Assembly (NCBI RefSeq): GCF_028746185.1
Contig: NZ_JAQIVH010000014.1
Coordinates: 1 to 64,000, forward strand
Length of the DNA stretch: 64,000 bases
Source: Paenibacillus_E qinlingensis
Lineage (GTDB): Bacteria; Bacillota; Bacilli; Paenibacillales; NBRC-103111
Direction: 5' to 3'
Shown in pieces: positions 1 through 8,770 of this stretch. The notes under the pieces are model-generated. The model saw only the letters and a list, made by a program, of their open reading frames with translations. It was not told where the DNA came from and did not search any database. The first letter of the stretch is position 1. Each line of letters starts with the position of its first letter. A program made the position numbers and the translations under genes.

Positions 1-33
1 TGCTCTTCTGTCAAGAAAGTGGACGTCACTAAG

Positions 34-867
34 TTATGCAACTTGCTGGTAGTATAGCTGCTCAAATTGCTCAGGTGACATGTAACCAATTGTGCTATTC
101 GACCTTGTCCTGTTGTAAAAGAACTCAAGATACCGATACAGCTTCTGCTGAGCTTCTTGTTTGGTCTTGAATTTTGGGTTGCTGTAGATGAATTCTCGCT
201 TCAAAATGCTATGAAATGCCTCAATACAGGCGTTGTCATAACAGTTTCCTTTACGACTCATACTTGACGTTATACCGTAGCTTTCAAGCTGACTGCGGTA
301 CTCCTTGGAGGCATATTGAGAACCTCGGTCAGAATGGTGAATCAGGCCTACTCCAGGCTTCTTTACGCTATGAGCCTGCTTCAGTGCATCTAAGACGAGA
401 TCTGTTGTCATTCGGTCACTTAGTTTCCATCCAACAATTTGCTTCGTATAGAGGTCCAGAATGCTTGCAAGGTAGAGCTTTCCTTGACGGCATGGAATGT
501 AAGTAATATCAGCTACCCATTTTTCATTTGGCTTTGTTGCTGCAAAATCTTGCTGAAGGAGATTGGGAGCAATCGGCTGATCGTGGTTCGAATCTGTTGT
601 TTGAACTCTAAATTTCCGTGCCATACAAGAGCGTAGACCTTGTTCACGCATAATGAGGCCGACCGTCCGTTCCGATACACACAAGCCTTCTTTCAAAAGT
701 TCTTTGTGTATGCGTGGGCTGCCATAGATTTCATGCTTGAGTTGAAAGTGATATTTAATACGATCTGTTATTTCTTCTTTGCGTTTGCACTGCTCAGAGA
801 CTCCAGCTGCTCGCCATTTGTAATATCCGCTCTTGGAGACCTTTAACACTTTGCACATCTTCTCCAA
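34..867 (-). CDS. IS3-family transposase OrfB (DDE integrase core)
   Basis: This is the catalytic part of the IS150-type transposase. An HTH_21-like region (YGSPRIHKEL) precedes an rve integrase core. The acid triad is visible: Asp in KWVADITYIP, Asp in HHSDRGSQY and Glu in NACIEAFHS, with exactly 35 residues between the last two. The frame stays open upstream to the end of OrfA, so the real product is probably the OrfAB fusion; the TTG at 867 is only the first formal start. The C-terminal YNRTRSNSTIGYMSPEQFE motif is typical and complete. Confidence 0.9.
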   Translation of the reverse strand: MEKMCKVLKVSKSGYYKWRAAGVSEQCKRKEEITDRIKYHFQLKHEIYGSPRIHKELLKEGLCVSERTVGLIMREQGLRSCMARKFRVQTTDSNHDQPIAPNLLQQDFAATKPNEKWVADITYIPCRQGKLYLASILDLYTKQIVGWKLSDRMTTDLVLDALKQAHSVKKPGVGLIHHSDRGSQYASKEYRSQLESYGITSSMSRKGNCYDNACIEAFHSILKREFIYSNPKFKTKQEAQQKLYRYLEFFYNRTRSNSTIGYMSPEQFEQLYYQQVA

Positions 868-905
868 TCGAAACTCGGAGCGGTGATCTTCAATGAACTT
901 AAATC

Positions 906-1202
906 TCAGTTCTTTTCTTTGCTGAAGATGTGCATGGCCTTTTTTAGAATCGCGATCTCCTCCTTCAGATCTTCGATTTCCCGTTTCTGGTCATCAATGA
1001 GCTGAGACTGCTCGCGGAGGTTTTCCACTTTGTTCACAGGTTCATGATCAAACTCCCGATATTTCCCCAACCAGTTACGAAGGGTACCAGGATTGATATT
1101 CAACTCATCCGCGATATGCTCTAGGGATTTAGTCTGTTCTTGCACATACTTTACAGCTTCACGTTTAAAAGTTTCATTATATCGTTGTCTTGATTCGCTC
1201 AT
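906..1202 (-). CDS. IS3-family transposase OrfA (helix-turn-helix subunit)
   Basis: This 98-residue protein is the DNA-binding N-terminal part of the transposase. Residues about 8-50 form a helix-turn-helix of the IS3 OrfA type (KREAVKYVQEQTKSLEHIAD, then the NPGTLRNWLGKY recognition region). It is followed by a leucine-zipper-like coiled coil with repeated Glu/Lys/Leu/Ile. The frame ends inside the A-rich slip site, so it is made alone or as the N-terminal part of an OrfAB fusion by -1 frameshifting. An ATG start at 1202 follows an AGAGGTGT-like ribosome site. Confidence 0.9.
   Translation of the reverse strand: MSESRQRYNETFKREAVKYVQEQTKSLEHIADELNINPGTLRNWLGKYREFDHEPVNKVENLREQSQLIDDQKREIEDLKEEIAILKKAMHIFSKEKN
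909..920 (-). other. Probable programmed -1 frameshift site
   Basis: Reading the minus strand, OrfA ends AAA-GAA-AAG-AAC-TGA, and the OrfB frame is one base back and open through the same A-rich stretch. An A-AAG-type slippery run just before the OrfA stop is the usual IS3-family arrangement for making the OrfAB fusion. The site is inferred; no slippage was measured. Confidence 0.6.
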
Positions 1203-1272
1203 GGATAGACACCTCTTAGTTCATAGTTAAGATTATTATTACTCCTACACTAAGAGACGTCCACTTTTAATT

Positions 1273-1345
1273 CTAAGTGCATTTTTCCATCTAATCATGA
1301 TTTTTACCCGTGAAGTGTGATATTAGCTGTACTTTTTCCAGTTAA
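1273..1345. repeat. Truncated palindrome array A (two motifs)
   Basis: Two motifs of the intergenic quartet family lie at about 1273-1297 (right arm TCCATCTAAT) and 1322-1345 (left arm TTAGCTGTA, right arm TCCAGTTAAT), 50 nt apart. They match the second pair of the complete arrays. The first pair would be expected exactly where the insertion sequence now begins. Confidence 0.6.
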
Positions 1346-1457
1346 TAAGGAGACCACTCGTCGCGCCAATCCCTTCAGCCACTACAACTCGCATAGATGC
1401 AGCACCTGTGGGAGATTGCTCATTGCTCCGCCCAATTCCCTTCCCAATAAAACGTAC

Positions 1458-1501
1458 AAAAAAAGACCCAAACGAGCATGTTGAGCTCATCGGAGTCTTT
1501 C
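1458..1501 (-). terminator. Rho-independent terminator of the efflux gene
   Basis: On the minus strand a hairpin with outer arms AAAGAC/GTCTTT and inner arms GAGC/GCTC is followed by a run of T. It lies just past the stop of the Fsr-like transporter. Confidence 0.7.
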
Positions 1502-1525
1502 TTCAATCTTCTATGTGTGCCTCGA

Positions 1526-2752
1526 CTAACTCGTCATGTTTAGTTTTTTATCCGTAGGAAGAAAGGCTGCAAGCAGTCCCAGCAATGGCAAGAAGGCACA
1601 AAGTCGAATCACGAAGCCGATGCTTGTCGCATCCGCCAACGTCCCGAGCACAGCTGAACCAATGCCGCCTAAGCCAAACGCTAGGCCGAAGAATAGCCCT
1701 GATACCGTACCCACTTTACCAGGCAGCAACTCTTGCGCATAGACTACGATCACAGAGAAGCCGGACAACAGAATGAATCCGATACATGCACATAGAACCG
1801 CTGACCAGAACAAACTTACAAATGGAAGCAGCAAAGAGAACGGCGCTGTTCCCAAGATAGAGAACCAGATCATATTTCGTCTGCCAAATCGGTCCGCCAA
1901 GGGGCCCCCCATAAATGTACCCACGGCCCCAGCCGCCAGCAAAGTGAAAATAATAAGCTGTGCTTTTCCTGTCGTGACACCGAAATGGTCCATCAAATAG
2001 AATGCGTAGAATCCGGTCATACTCGCCACATAAACGAACTTAGAAAAGAGGAGCATGATTAGAATTCCTAACGCGTAAGCGACAGTTTTTTTAGGCAAAG
2101 GCTTTTTCACCGAAGCCGTTTTACGAATGGCGGAACGTGCGACAAGCGCGCCTTGGTACCATTTTGCCACAAAGATCTGAACTACGATCCCCGCTGCCGC
2201 CGCAAACGTAAACCAAATAATTCCGAACTGACCTAACGGCACGAAAATAAGTGCGGTAAAAATAGGTGCCAACGCTTGACCAATGTTCCCGCCTGTTTGG
2301 AAAATCGACTGCGCCAGGCCTCTCCGAGGACCCGCAGCTAGGAAGGCGACCCTAGAAGACTCGGGATGAAGCACCGAAGACCCCAATCCAACGAGAATGA
2401 CCGCCATGATCACATGCGAGAACGTTCCCGCGTAGGCCAGTACGACAATACCAAATAGCGAGAAAATCACGCCAATTGGCAGTAAATAGGGCTTCGGCCT
2501 CGCGTCTGTATACAATCCGATCAAGGGTTGGAATAAGGAAGCTGTCACATTAAGCGTGAAGGCGATCCAGCCGATCTGCGTAAAGCTTAATTGCAAGGAG
2601 TCATGCAGAATCGGGAAAATGGCGGGAATGACCGACTGAATCGCATCATTCAATAGATGGACCAAGCTGATCGAAAATAAAATGGCATAAACCGTGCGTG
2701 CTTGCGTCTGTGCTGAATTCGTAACAGTCGCTGTACCTGTTGCTGTTTGCAT
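1526..2752 (-). CDS. fsr: MFS efflux pump, fosmidomycin-resistance (Fsr) type
   Basis: A 408-residue, 12-segment major facilitator, predicted to export a small toxic compound across the cell membrane in exchange for protons. It resembles E. coli Fsr along its length: HLLNDAIQSVIPAIFPIL near the N-terminus, the conserved GLGSSVLHPESSRVA and GLAQSIFQTGGNIGQ blocks, and the MFS loop GGPLADRFGRR. I chose the ATG at 2752 because AGGAG lies 8 nt before it; the GTG at 2761 overlaps that site. The FadR-like regulator gene ends 110 nt upstream on the same strand and may control it. The real substrate cannot be read from sequence. Confidence 0.8.
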   Translation of the reverse strand: MQTATGTATVTNSAQTQARTVYAILFSISLVHLLNDAIQSVIPAIFPILHDSLQLSFTQIGWIAFTLNVTASLFQPLIGLYTDARPKPYLLPIGVIFSLFGIVVLAYAGTFSHVIMAVILVGLGSSVLHPESSRVAFLAAGPRRGLAQSIFQTGGNIGQALAPIFTALIFVPLGQFGIIWFTFAAAAGIVVQIFVAKWYQGALVARSAIRKTASVKKPLPKKTVAYALGILIMLLFSKFVYVASMTGFYAFYLMDHFGVTTGKAQLIIFTLLAAGAVGTFMGGPLADRFGRRNMIWFSILGTAPFSLLLPFVSLFWSAVLCACIGFILLSGFSVIVVYAQELLPGKVGTVSGLFFGLAFGLGGIGSAVLGTLADATSIGFVIRLCAFLPLLGLLAAFLPTDKKLNMTS

Positions 2753-2861
2753 AAAAACCACTCCTAATCATCATATCATCTGACGTTTAAAATCATGGGA
2801 AAGGCAACAACGACTCCCGCTCCCATCTTCTTGCTACTCTTACTCCTGTTCTACTCTGATC

Positions 2862-3575
2862 CTACTCCTGCTGAAGAAACTTTTTGACTTGTTGAACGGT
2901 CCCCTCCAGATTCTGAAGTGTCCAATTTTCCGCAGCAGCAACATCCTTATCTCGAATCGCTTCAAACAAATTCACATGAAAAAGATGATGGTGATCATGA
3001 ACCAGCTCATCCTTTACTAAATTCGTCAGCGCCTCCAATAACACCGCCGAAAATGAGCGATATAGATCGACAACGATGGTATTTTTGCTAGCGACCGCGA
3101 CTGCCTGATGAAAAGCCATATCAGCAGCCAGATAAGCGTTCGTATCCCCTCGCTCCAGCGCCTGAAACCGTTCATCCAAGGCTTCACTCATTTGCGCCAA
3201 ATCGGTTTCGTCACGGCGTGCTGCAGCGAGTCTAGATATTTCGAGCTCGAGCATTTTTCTGACTTCGTAGACTTCCAAAATTTCGGCACGACGCAGTCGG
3301 TGAACTAGCGGTTCCTGCATCGCTGCATCAGAATGCCCCGTTAGAAATGTGCCGAAGCCCTGCTTCTTCTCCAGCAGCCCCGCATGCACAAGAACCCTAA
3401 CAGCCTCACGAATGGTGGAGCGGCCGACACCGAACTGCTCCATTAATTCCGGCTCTGTCGGAATCTTATCGCCTACTTTCAGCTCGCCATCGGAAATTTT
3501 CTTCTGCAACTGTGTCACAACATCATCCACAAGTTTGGGACGGCGGAGTGTTTGAAAAGAAACCTTCGCATTCAT
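2862..3575 (-). CDS. FadR-family (GntR superfamily) transcriptional regulator
   Basis: A 237-residue one-component regulator. A GntR winged helix occupies about residues 12-80 (GDKIPTEPELMEQFGVGRS, then TIREAVRVLVHAGLL). A helical FCD ligand domain follows, with likely metal or ligand residues in DMAFHQAV and LFHVNLFEAI. Such proteins usually bind organic acids. The ATG at 3575 is preferred because AGGAGA precedes it by about 6 nt; an upstream start at 3662 would add 29 residues that do not look like the family. It is transcribed toward the Fsr-like gene, which suggests a regulator-transporter pair. The effector is unknown. Confidence 0.82.
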   Translation of the reverse strand: MNAKVSFQTLRRPKLVDDVVTQLQKKISDGELKVGDKIPTEPELMEQFGVGRSTIREAVRVLVHAGLLEKKQGFGTFLTGHSDAAMQEPLVHRLRRAEILEVYEVRKMLELEISRLAAARRDETDLAQMSEALDERFQALERGDTNAYLAADMAFHQAVAVASKNTIVVDLYRSFSAVLLEALTNLVKDELVHDHHHLFHVNLFEAIRDKDVAAAENWTLQNLEGTVQQVKKFLQQE

Positions 3576-3742
3576 CTGATCATCTCCTGTTATGGCGAGT
3601 ATATCATAGATGCGAACTATTTTTCTATCGAAATCTTCCATCCGCATAAAATTAGCACTCACTTATCGAGACTGCCAGAAATTTGACAATGACGTGGATG
3701 ATCAGGCAAGCTATAGTTATAGCAACAAGACAAGCACGTGAA

Positions 3743-3769
3743 ATACTAGATAACTAGAAATGCTAGTAT
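3743..3769. promoter_or_regulatory. Inverted repeat upstream of the SLH gene
   Basis: ATACTAG and CTAGTAT form 7-bp arms around a 13-nt spacer, between the FadR-like regulator and the SLH gene. It could be an operator for either divergent gene. It has no T-run, so it is not a terminator. A TTGACA lies at 3683-3688 but I see no well-spaced -10. Confidence 0.3.
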
Positions 3770-3811
3770 CACGAATACCATACTCGTAACATGCCAAGGG
3801 GGCCATCCTAT

Positions 3812-5179
3812 ATGACATTGAACAAAAAACTTACATTAATCTCGACGACTGCCATGGCTTTTTCATTATTCGCTTCTCTAACACTTGTTCAACCTGCCTC
3901 CGCTGCCGTTAAAACTAGCGCTGATTTCACAGATTTGGCTGGAAGTAACGCCGCTTTGAAAACAAAAATCGATCGTATGATCGCTGATGGTATTTTCGAA
4001 GGAGTCTCAGGTACAACTTTCGGAATCTCACAAAATATGACGCGCGCTCAATTCGCTAAAGTAGCTACGAAAATTTACAATATCCCGGTTGATCTTTCGA
4101 TTAACGTGTCCAGCTTCACGGATGTTCATGCAGACGACGCGGCTAACGGTTGGGCGATCCCTTATATAGAAGCAGCTAAAAAAGCTGGTCTGATTGACGG
4201 CGTGACAGCTACAACCTTCCAGCCTGGTGAATCAGTTACCGCAGCCCAGTTAGATACCGTGCTTCTTAAAGGATTAGGAAAGACCGTTGCGATGACGGGC
4301 TCACCTTGGTACACCGATGCGGTTAAGCAAGCAACTGCTCTTGGTATTCATCCAACTAGCAAAACTGGCGATCAAGCCGCGACTAGAGAAGATCTCGTAC
4401 TTAGCTCGTACGGCGCTCAAGAGGCATTTAACGCTCAGAAACCACCGGTTGTAACACCGTCTAACCCAGGCAATGTTTCCGTAGTAGGGGATTACCACTT
4501 AGCTGGCGTCATTGATAGTGGTTTGACTAGCTCCGCTACAGGTACTATCACCAAAACGATTGCTGAAGATCCTACACTAAGTAAATTTGCAAAAGAAATC
4601 AAAATAAAAGTAACCTCTTCTTCTGGTGAAGAAATCGCAATTCCAGGAATTGTCCAGTCTGTTGTCGCCACAGATTCTAGCATTGCCAAAGTAGGCCTCA
4701 CTTCCGACCATCGTGCCTATGTGCTAGGGAACAAACCAGGAACTACAGACGTAAGTCTTATTGTGCAAATTGGGAATGGAGAAGCCAAACAACTGCATGT
4801 CAGCGTAACTGTTGAAAGTACTTCTGTCAGTGTGAAGACATTAACAGCAGGGGAAACTTCGATTACTGAACCTATGGATGTTTCAGACATCGTGTACAAG
4901 GCAAATTTCAATGCATACACAGCCATGGATCTTACGGCTACAGATAATTATGGAAACAAATACGAGGATCTCGACATTCGCAATTATAACTTTGCTCTAG
5001 GTACTCTATTTATTACGAATGATATCCGCGGGGAAGCCGGCTCTACGGTTGGCACTGTATCGGTCGATCCAGATGGTACCGTGAAGGTAACAGGTAATGT
5101 AACATCTTTTGAACTTACTGCCGTTTCAGCATCGGGTGTCAAAGTGACAAGCTACGTTACACTAACAACATCAAGATAA
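3812..5179 (+). CDS. Secreted S-layer homology (SLH) domain protein
   Basis: A 455-residue exported protein. A signal peptide ends near VQPASAA. Three SLH-like modules follow at about residues 36-85 (ending MTRAQFAKVATKIYNI), 92-150 (FTDVHADDAANGWAIPYIEA) and 155-205 (WYTDAVKQATALGI), which in this family bind pyruvylated wall polysaccharide. The rest, about 225-455, is beta-rich and Ser/Thr/Val-rich, with an Ig-like look and no recognised enzyme motif. The ATG at 3812 is favoured because AAGGGGG lies 9 nt before it, whereas the ATG at 3791 overlaps that site. It is monocistronic, with its own terminator. Role: cell-surface structural protein or adhesin, by inference. Confidence 0.8.
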   Translation: MTLNKKLTLISTTAMAFSLFASLTLVQPASAAVKTSADFTDLAGSNAALKTKIDRMIADGIFEGVSGTTFGISQNMTRAQFAKVATKIYNIPVDLSINVSSFTDVHADDAANGWAIPYIEAAKKAGLIDGVTATTFQPGESVTAAQLDTVLLKGLGKTVAMTGSPWYTDAVKQATALGIHPTSKTGDQAATREDLVLSSYGAQEAFNAQKPPVVTPSNPGNVSVVGDYHLAGVIDSGLTSSATGTITKTIAEDPTLSKFAKEIKIKVTSSSGEEIAIPGIVQSVVATDSSIAKVGLTSDHRAYVLGNKPGTTDVSLIVQIGNGEAKQLHVSVTVESTSVSVKTLTAGETSITEPMDVSDIVYKANFNAYTAMDLTATDNYGNKYEDLDIRNYNFALGTLFITNDIRGEAGSTVGTVSVDPDGTVKVTGNVTSFELTAVSASGVKVTSYVTLTTSR

Positions 5180-5198
5180 GTTAAACGACGAGTGCATG

Positions 5199-5223
5199 AG
5201 CTCCCCGCCTGGGGAGCTTTTTT
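5199..5223 (+). terminator. Terminator of the SLH gene
   Basis: AGCTCCCC and GGGGAGCT pair across a 4-nt loop and are followed by six T. It is 19 nt past the stop codon. Confidence 0.9.
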
Positions 5224-5299
5224 GTATGTGGAGGCACACTAGCCCATCTCTCACATATATTGCTAGTGCTCATCATTTTACAGAAAGGGGTCGGTCTCG

Positions 5300-5695
5300 A
5301 TGTACAACGACCCAACCTTTTACACCTATCCCCCAGTTCACTATCATCAGTATCCCGTTCATCCCTACCACTACGCACCTTACTGGGCGTGGGACCGCAA
5401 TTTTCCCCCTGTTAATACGAAAATGCTGTCTAACTCGGTCGTTACCTCAGAGCATCTGTTAAAGGAAGCCTCTATCGTCGTCAAAAAGCTCACAGACCCG
5501 GCAATCGCCCAGCAATTAATGACGAATGCTCAAAGCGGCAACCAAAAAGAAGTCGATCGTATTGTTAAAACATTCGGTAGTGATTCCACCATCGAAACGA
5601 GCTACTCGCCCAGTGCCATACAATTCGTTGTTGGTCCTCGTATTACCGGAAATCAATGCTGCCGAGTCACACTCATGCTCAAATGGGGCGAATAA
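5300..5695 (+). CDS. Small YuzC-like protein, possibly spore-associated
   Basis: A 131-residue soluble protein. The first 35 residues are rich in Tyr, His and Pro (PPVHYHQYPVHPYHYAPYWA). A helical middle (about 45-90) and a C-terminal beta segment with a CC pair (NQCCRVTLMLKWGE) follow. Layout and the FPPVNTKMLSNSV segment recall the Bacillus YuzC family of small proteins; I am working from memory of that family. The ATG at 5300 has AAAGGGG 9 nt upstream. It is a single-gene unit between two terminators. Function is unknown; Tyr/His-rich tails are common in spore-coat proteins. Confidence 0.6.
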   Translation: MYNDPTFYTYPPVHYHQYPVHPYHYAPYWAWDRNFPPVNTKMLSNSVVTSEHLLKEASIVVKKLTDPAIAQQLMTNAQSGNQKEVDRIVKTFGSDSTIETSYSPSAIQFVVGPRITGNQCCRVTLMLKWGE

Positions 5696-5700
5696 GCCAA

Positions 5701-5743
5701 AGAGCAACCCATCCCGTATCAGGAGTTGGGTTGCTCTTTTTTT
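5701..5743 (+). terminator. Terminator after the YuzC-like gene
   Basis: AGAGCAACCCA (5701-5711) pairs with TGGGTTGCTCT (5727-5737), followed by seven T. The convergent ykoC gene ends at its right edge, so it may work weakly in both directions. Confidence 0.9.
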
Positions 5744-6540
5744 CAACGCACATCGACACTGCTTAGAAGCGGCCACGTCACCGCGAGCCAATAGGATACG
5801 GCAATGAGCACGCCCCAGTAGAGTGTGTAATAAACATCTAACACGGAGTAGGAAGATACATAGTAATACGTGCGTTTACGACTCAAGGAAAAACGCTTCG
5901 CTTCCATCGCCACCGCCGTCCGATGGGCACGGCGAATGCTTTGTGCCAGCAACGGAATAGCAATCATTCGCATCGTGGTATACCACGATGTCAGCGGATT
6001 CCGCTGTTTACGCTTGCCCCTAACCTTGAGCGCATAGCGAAGCGTCTGCAGCTCTTCCAGAATGACTGGCAGCATGCGCAACGCCGCCAGGAAGCTGTAT
6101 GCGTACTTCGGCGCGACCTTCCATTGCTGCATCATTGCGTAGAACAACGCGACAGGCCGCGTGGTCAAGCTGAACAGCAAGCCAACGGAGGCAACTTGGA
6201 CGCCGCGTAAGCCAAGATGAATCCCGCGGTAGAAGCTTTCCTCGGTAATTCGAATGATCCCGAGATGAAACCATTCGGTCTCTCCGATACCGAACATCAT
6301 CATCCCTGCTGTGGAAGACACGAAAATCAACAGAAATGGCGACGCATATAGCAACAATCTCTTCGTCGGATGTCCAGATAATAGTGCTAGTGGCAACAAA
6401 GCGCCAATGCTCAGGAACAACATCATGTTGAGATTATGTGTGAAAACAACCACGATGAATAGTAATATCGATAAAACCAGCTTCACACCTGGATTAACCC
6501 GATGCAGCCACGTTTCGCGAAAGGTGAACGTTATTTGCAT
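5743..6540 (-). CDS. ykoC: ECF transporter transmembrane subunit (EcfT), YkoC-type
   Basis: A 265-residue membrane coupling subunit of an energy-coupling-factor transporter. It has about five membrane segments and two basic coupling motifs that contact the ATPases, ALKVRGKRK and AMEAKRFS (the family's A-R-G type motifs). Its start overlaps the ATPase gene by 10 nt, with GGGAGGTGAGC as ribosome site inside that gene, so translation is probably coupled. With the ATPase and YkoE upstream it forms a thiamine-precursor importer under TPP control. Confidence 0.88.
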   Translation of the reverse strand: MQITFTFRETWLHRVNPGVKLVLSILLFIVVVFTHNLNMMLFLSIGALLPLALLSGHPTKRLLLYASPFLLIFVSSTAGMMMFGIGETEWFHLGIIRITEESFYRGIHLGLRGVQVASVGLLFSLTTRPVALFYAMMQQWKVAPKYAYSFLAALRMLPVILEELQTLRYALKVRGKRKQRNPLTSWYTTMRMIAIPLLAQSIRRAHRTAVAMEAKRFSLSRKRTYYYVSSYSVLDVYYTLYWGVLIAVSYWLAVTWPLLSSVDVR

Positions 6541-8021
6541 AGCAACGGCTCACCTCCCGGGATAGAAGAGGCCAAGGCGGGTGCGTGCGCGACTTCCGTC
6601 ACCCGCCCGGCTTCGACCTGCCAGACGCGCGTCGCCCAGCGCTGGACGATCTCGTGATCGTGGGTCACCATCACGATCACAGTCCCGCTGGCGCGCAGCC
6701 GCTCCAGCTCCTCGAGCATGCGCAGCGTGCCGCGCGCATCGAGCCCGAAGGTGGGCTCATCCAGCAGCAGGATGCGTGGCCCGCGAACCATCGCGGACCC
6801 CACGCTGAGCCTGCGCTTCTGGCCCAGCGAGAGCTGGAACGGGTGCCGCTCGCGCAGCGCGAGCAGGTCGTACTCTCGAAGCAGCTGCTCAGCAGCTGCC
6901 CACTGCCCGTTCTTCGGCTGACCCTCTGGCAAGCCATAGGTCAGCTCTTCCTCCACGGAGTTCGTGACGAACTGGAACTCCGGGTTCTGGAACACAAAGC
7001 CGACCTGCTCCGCAAGGTGCTCGACTTTGTTGCCCTTCACGCCCGCGATCAGACAGCTTCCGCGGGTTGGAATGAGCCGCATGATCGCGAGGAGGAGCGA
7101 GCTTTTGCCTGCACCGTTGGCACCGACAACGGTGATCCAATCCCCTGGATAGACGCTAAAGTTATCCACAGAGGTCCTGATCTGCCCGCCGCGAACACCG
7201 ACAAAATCCTGAAAGACCATAACGGGCGTCAGCGGCTCCACTTTGTTGGTCTGCTTATTCCCTTGGTCCTCTCTCCTCACATTCTCCTTGGCATAATCCT
7301 CCCACACCTCGGGATACCAAATGCCATATTCCCTCATTTGCTCTTTGTAGGCTTCAAACATGGCAAGCGGCGGCCCATCGGCCAACACCTTACCTTCCGG
7401 TGTCAGGATGATCAACCGATCAAGCAAATCCAGCATGCCGCTAATTTTGTGCTCGACGATGAGGAGCGTTTTGTCCCCGCTAATGGCTCGAATCGTGTCC
7501 CATATCTGCTTCGTGCCCTCATCATCCAACAGCGCCGTGGGCTCATCGAGAAAGATAACCTCTGGCTCAAGCGCCAGTACACTTGCAATCGCTAAGCGCT
7601 GCTTCATCCCTTGTGACAGCGTGCTAATCAACGTATGCGCATCGGGCACATACAAGCCGACCAAATCCAAATAATAACGAATGCGCGCAGGCATATCTTC
7701 CCGCGGCACTTCTTGATTTTCCAACACGAACGCGATCTCTTCGTCAATATAAGGCATACAGAACTGTGTATCCGGATCTTGAAATACATAGCCCCACCGG
7801 CTAGGCCTGCGAATCTCATCCGCCTTGAGCGGAAGCTCAATCATGTCCGGCACAATTCCGCTCAGCACCTGCAGCAGGGTCGATTTGCCACAGCCGCTAG
7901 GTCCTAGAAGCAGCACCTTCTCACCCCGCTCGATGGAAAAGGAAACCCCCTGAAAAATCAGGGGGGCGTCATCGCCGGGATATTTTAACCGTAGATTCGT
8001 AACGCTCATTCCTTCGCTCAT
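6531..8021 (-). CDS. ykoD: ECF transporter double ATPase subunit, YkoD-type
   Basis: A 496-residue protein with two ABC ATPase domains in one chain, the equivalent of EcfA plus EcfA'. Domain 1 (about 5-235) has Walker A GPSGCGKST, signature LSQGMKQR and Walker B VIFLDEPTA. Domain 2 (about 270-490) has GANGAGKSS, LSLGQKRR and ILLLDEPTF. All catalytic motifs are intact. The C-terminal half is notably GC-rich compared with its neighbours. It starts 4 nt after ykoE and overlaps ykoC, so the three genes are one operon. It powers uptake of the vitamin precursor chosen by YkoE. Confidence 0.9.
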   Translation of the reverse strand: MSEGMSVTNLRLKYPGDDAPLIFQGVSFSIERGEKVLLLGPSGCGKSTLLQVLSGIVPDMIELPLKADEIRRPSRWGYVFQDPDTQFCMPYIDEEIAFVLENQEVPREDMPARIRYYLDLVGLYVPDAHTLISTLSQGMKQRLAIASVLALEPEVIFLDEPTALLDDEGTKQIWDTIRAISGDKTLLIVEHKISGMLDLLDRLIILTPEGKVLADGPPLAMFEAYKEQMREYGIWYPEVWEDYAKENVRREDQGNKQTNKVEPLTPVMVFQDFVGVRGGQIRTSVDNFSVYPGDWITVVGANGAGKSSLLLAIMRLIPTRGSCLIAGVKGNKVEHLAEQVGFVFQNPEFQFVTNSVEEELTYGLPEGQPKNGQWAAAEQLLREYDLLALRERHPFQLSLGQKRRLSVGSAMVRGPRILLLDEPTFGLDARGTLRMLEELERLRASGTVIVMVTHDHEIVQRWATRVWQVEAGRVTEVAHAPALASSIPGGEPLLCK

Positions 8022-8025
8022 CTCG

Positions 8026-8622
8026 TTACCCCAGTACGTCGTAATCTTTTTTGGAAACGGGACGAATCAGATTCAGTACGCCTGTGCGGGATAAAGCACC
8101 TGTCAAATAGTAGGCGAATACACCCGCGATCAAAGCGCTGCCCAGTAACCGTAAACCAATGAATAAGATATAATTCCAGAACGTCAGCTGATCGATATAG
8201 CCATAGTACGTATCCACAAAGATGGACATGATGGCGGAAGCGAAAGCTGCAAGAATCGTTACCCCCACATTGGTGCGACGATAGCGGAAGGCCGCGAATA
8301 CTAACTCAGCCCCAAGCCCTTGCAATAATCCAAAGACGAGCGTCGACACGCCCCAATGTCCGCCATATAAGGCCTCGATCGTTGCAGCCGCTACTTCAGC
8401 CAACAGAGCAACACCTGGTTTGCGGATCACGAGGAACGCGAACGTTGCCGCCATGAACCACATGCCATAGCTCAGCTGCTCCGCATGTAAACCAAGCGGT
8501 TTCATGAGATCATAAATCGGTCCCCAAATCCGATAAATCACACCAAACACGGCTGAAATGACAATCGTGATCAAAATGTCCGTCAGCTTCAACCCTTTTT
8601 TGCTTACTTCCTTTTGCGCCAT
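8026..8622 (-). CDS. ykoE: ECF transporter substrate-binding subunit YkoE (thiamine precursor)
   Basis: A 198-residue integral membrane S-component with about six membrane segments. Resemblance to Bacillus YkoE is clear in SYGMWFMAATFAFLVIRKPG, LLQGLGAELVFAAFR and GLRLLGSALIAGVFAYYL. YkoE proteins bind thiamine or its hydroxymethylpyrimidine part. Placement directly behind a TPP riboswitch supports this role. The start has AAGGAG about 11 nt upstream. It is the first gene of ykoEDC; the B. subtilis partner ykoF is absent here. Confidence 0.9.
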   Translation of the reverse strand: MAQKEVSKKGLKLTDILITIVISAVFGVIYRIWGPIYDLMKPLGLHAEQLSYGMWFMAATFAFLVIRKPGVALLAEVAAATIEALYGGHWGVSTLVFGLLQGLGAELVFAAFRYRRTNVGVTILAAFASAIMSIFVDTYYGYIDQLTFWNYILFIGLRLLGSALIAGVFAYYLTGALSRTGVLNLIRPVSKKDYDVLG

Positions 8623-8715
8623 CTTCTTCTCGACTCCTTTTTCTTATTTCCTATTTGTCAATGAGATAGGCGAACACGCCAACCTTGGATACATGGTCTC
8701 TTTTGCCCTTTAAGA

Positions 8716-8748
8716 ACAAAAAAAGCCTACCGGAATACCGGCAGGCTT
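8716..8748 (-). terminator. Attenuator terminator of the TPP riboswitch
   Basis: On the minus strand AAGCCTGCCGG pairs with CCGGTAGGCTT around a short loop and is followed by seven T. It lies between the riboswitch and ykoE, about 95 nt before the start codon, so it is the likely off-switch: TPP binding should favour the terminator and stop transcription of ykoEDC. Confidence 0.85.
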
Positions 8749-8770
8749 GAACATTTGTGCATAAAAAAAG

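Larger units (their letters stand above)
16..1267 (-). mobile_element. IS3-family (IS150-type) insertion sequence
   Basis: Two overlapping reading frames (OrfA and OrfB) are enclosed by inverted ends: AAAGTGGACGTC at 16-27 and its exact complement at 1256-1267, followed inward by similar but imperfect sequence. The outer limits may extend a few bases further; I could not define a target-site duplication because only 15 bases lie left of the element. Both frames and the catalytic triad look intact, so the copy may be active. Its right end abuts a truncated palindrome array (1273-1345). Confidence 0.85.

Noticed and set aside
3683..3717. TTGACA at 3683 with TATAGT at 3712 as a promoter for the SLH gene
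   Set aside because: The 23-nt spacer is too long for a sigma-A promoter.
6585..7595. Plus-strand open frame of 336 codons opposite ykoD
   Set aside because: The double ATPase on the minus strand has all ABC motifs; the opposite frame has none.
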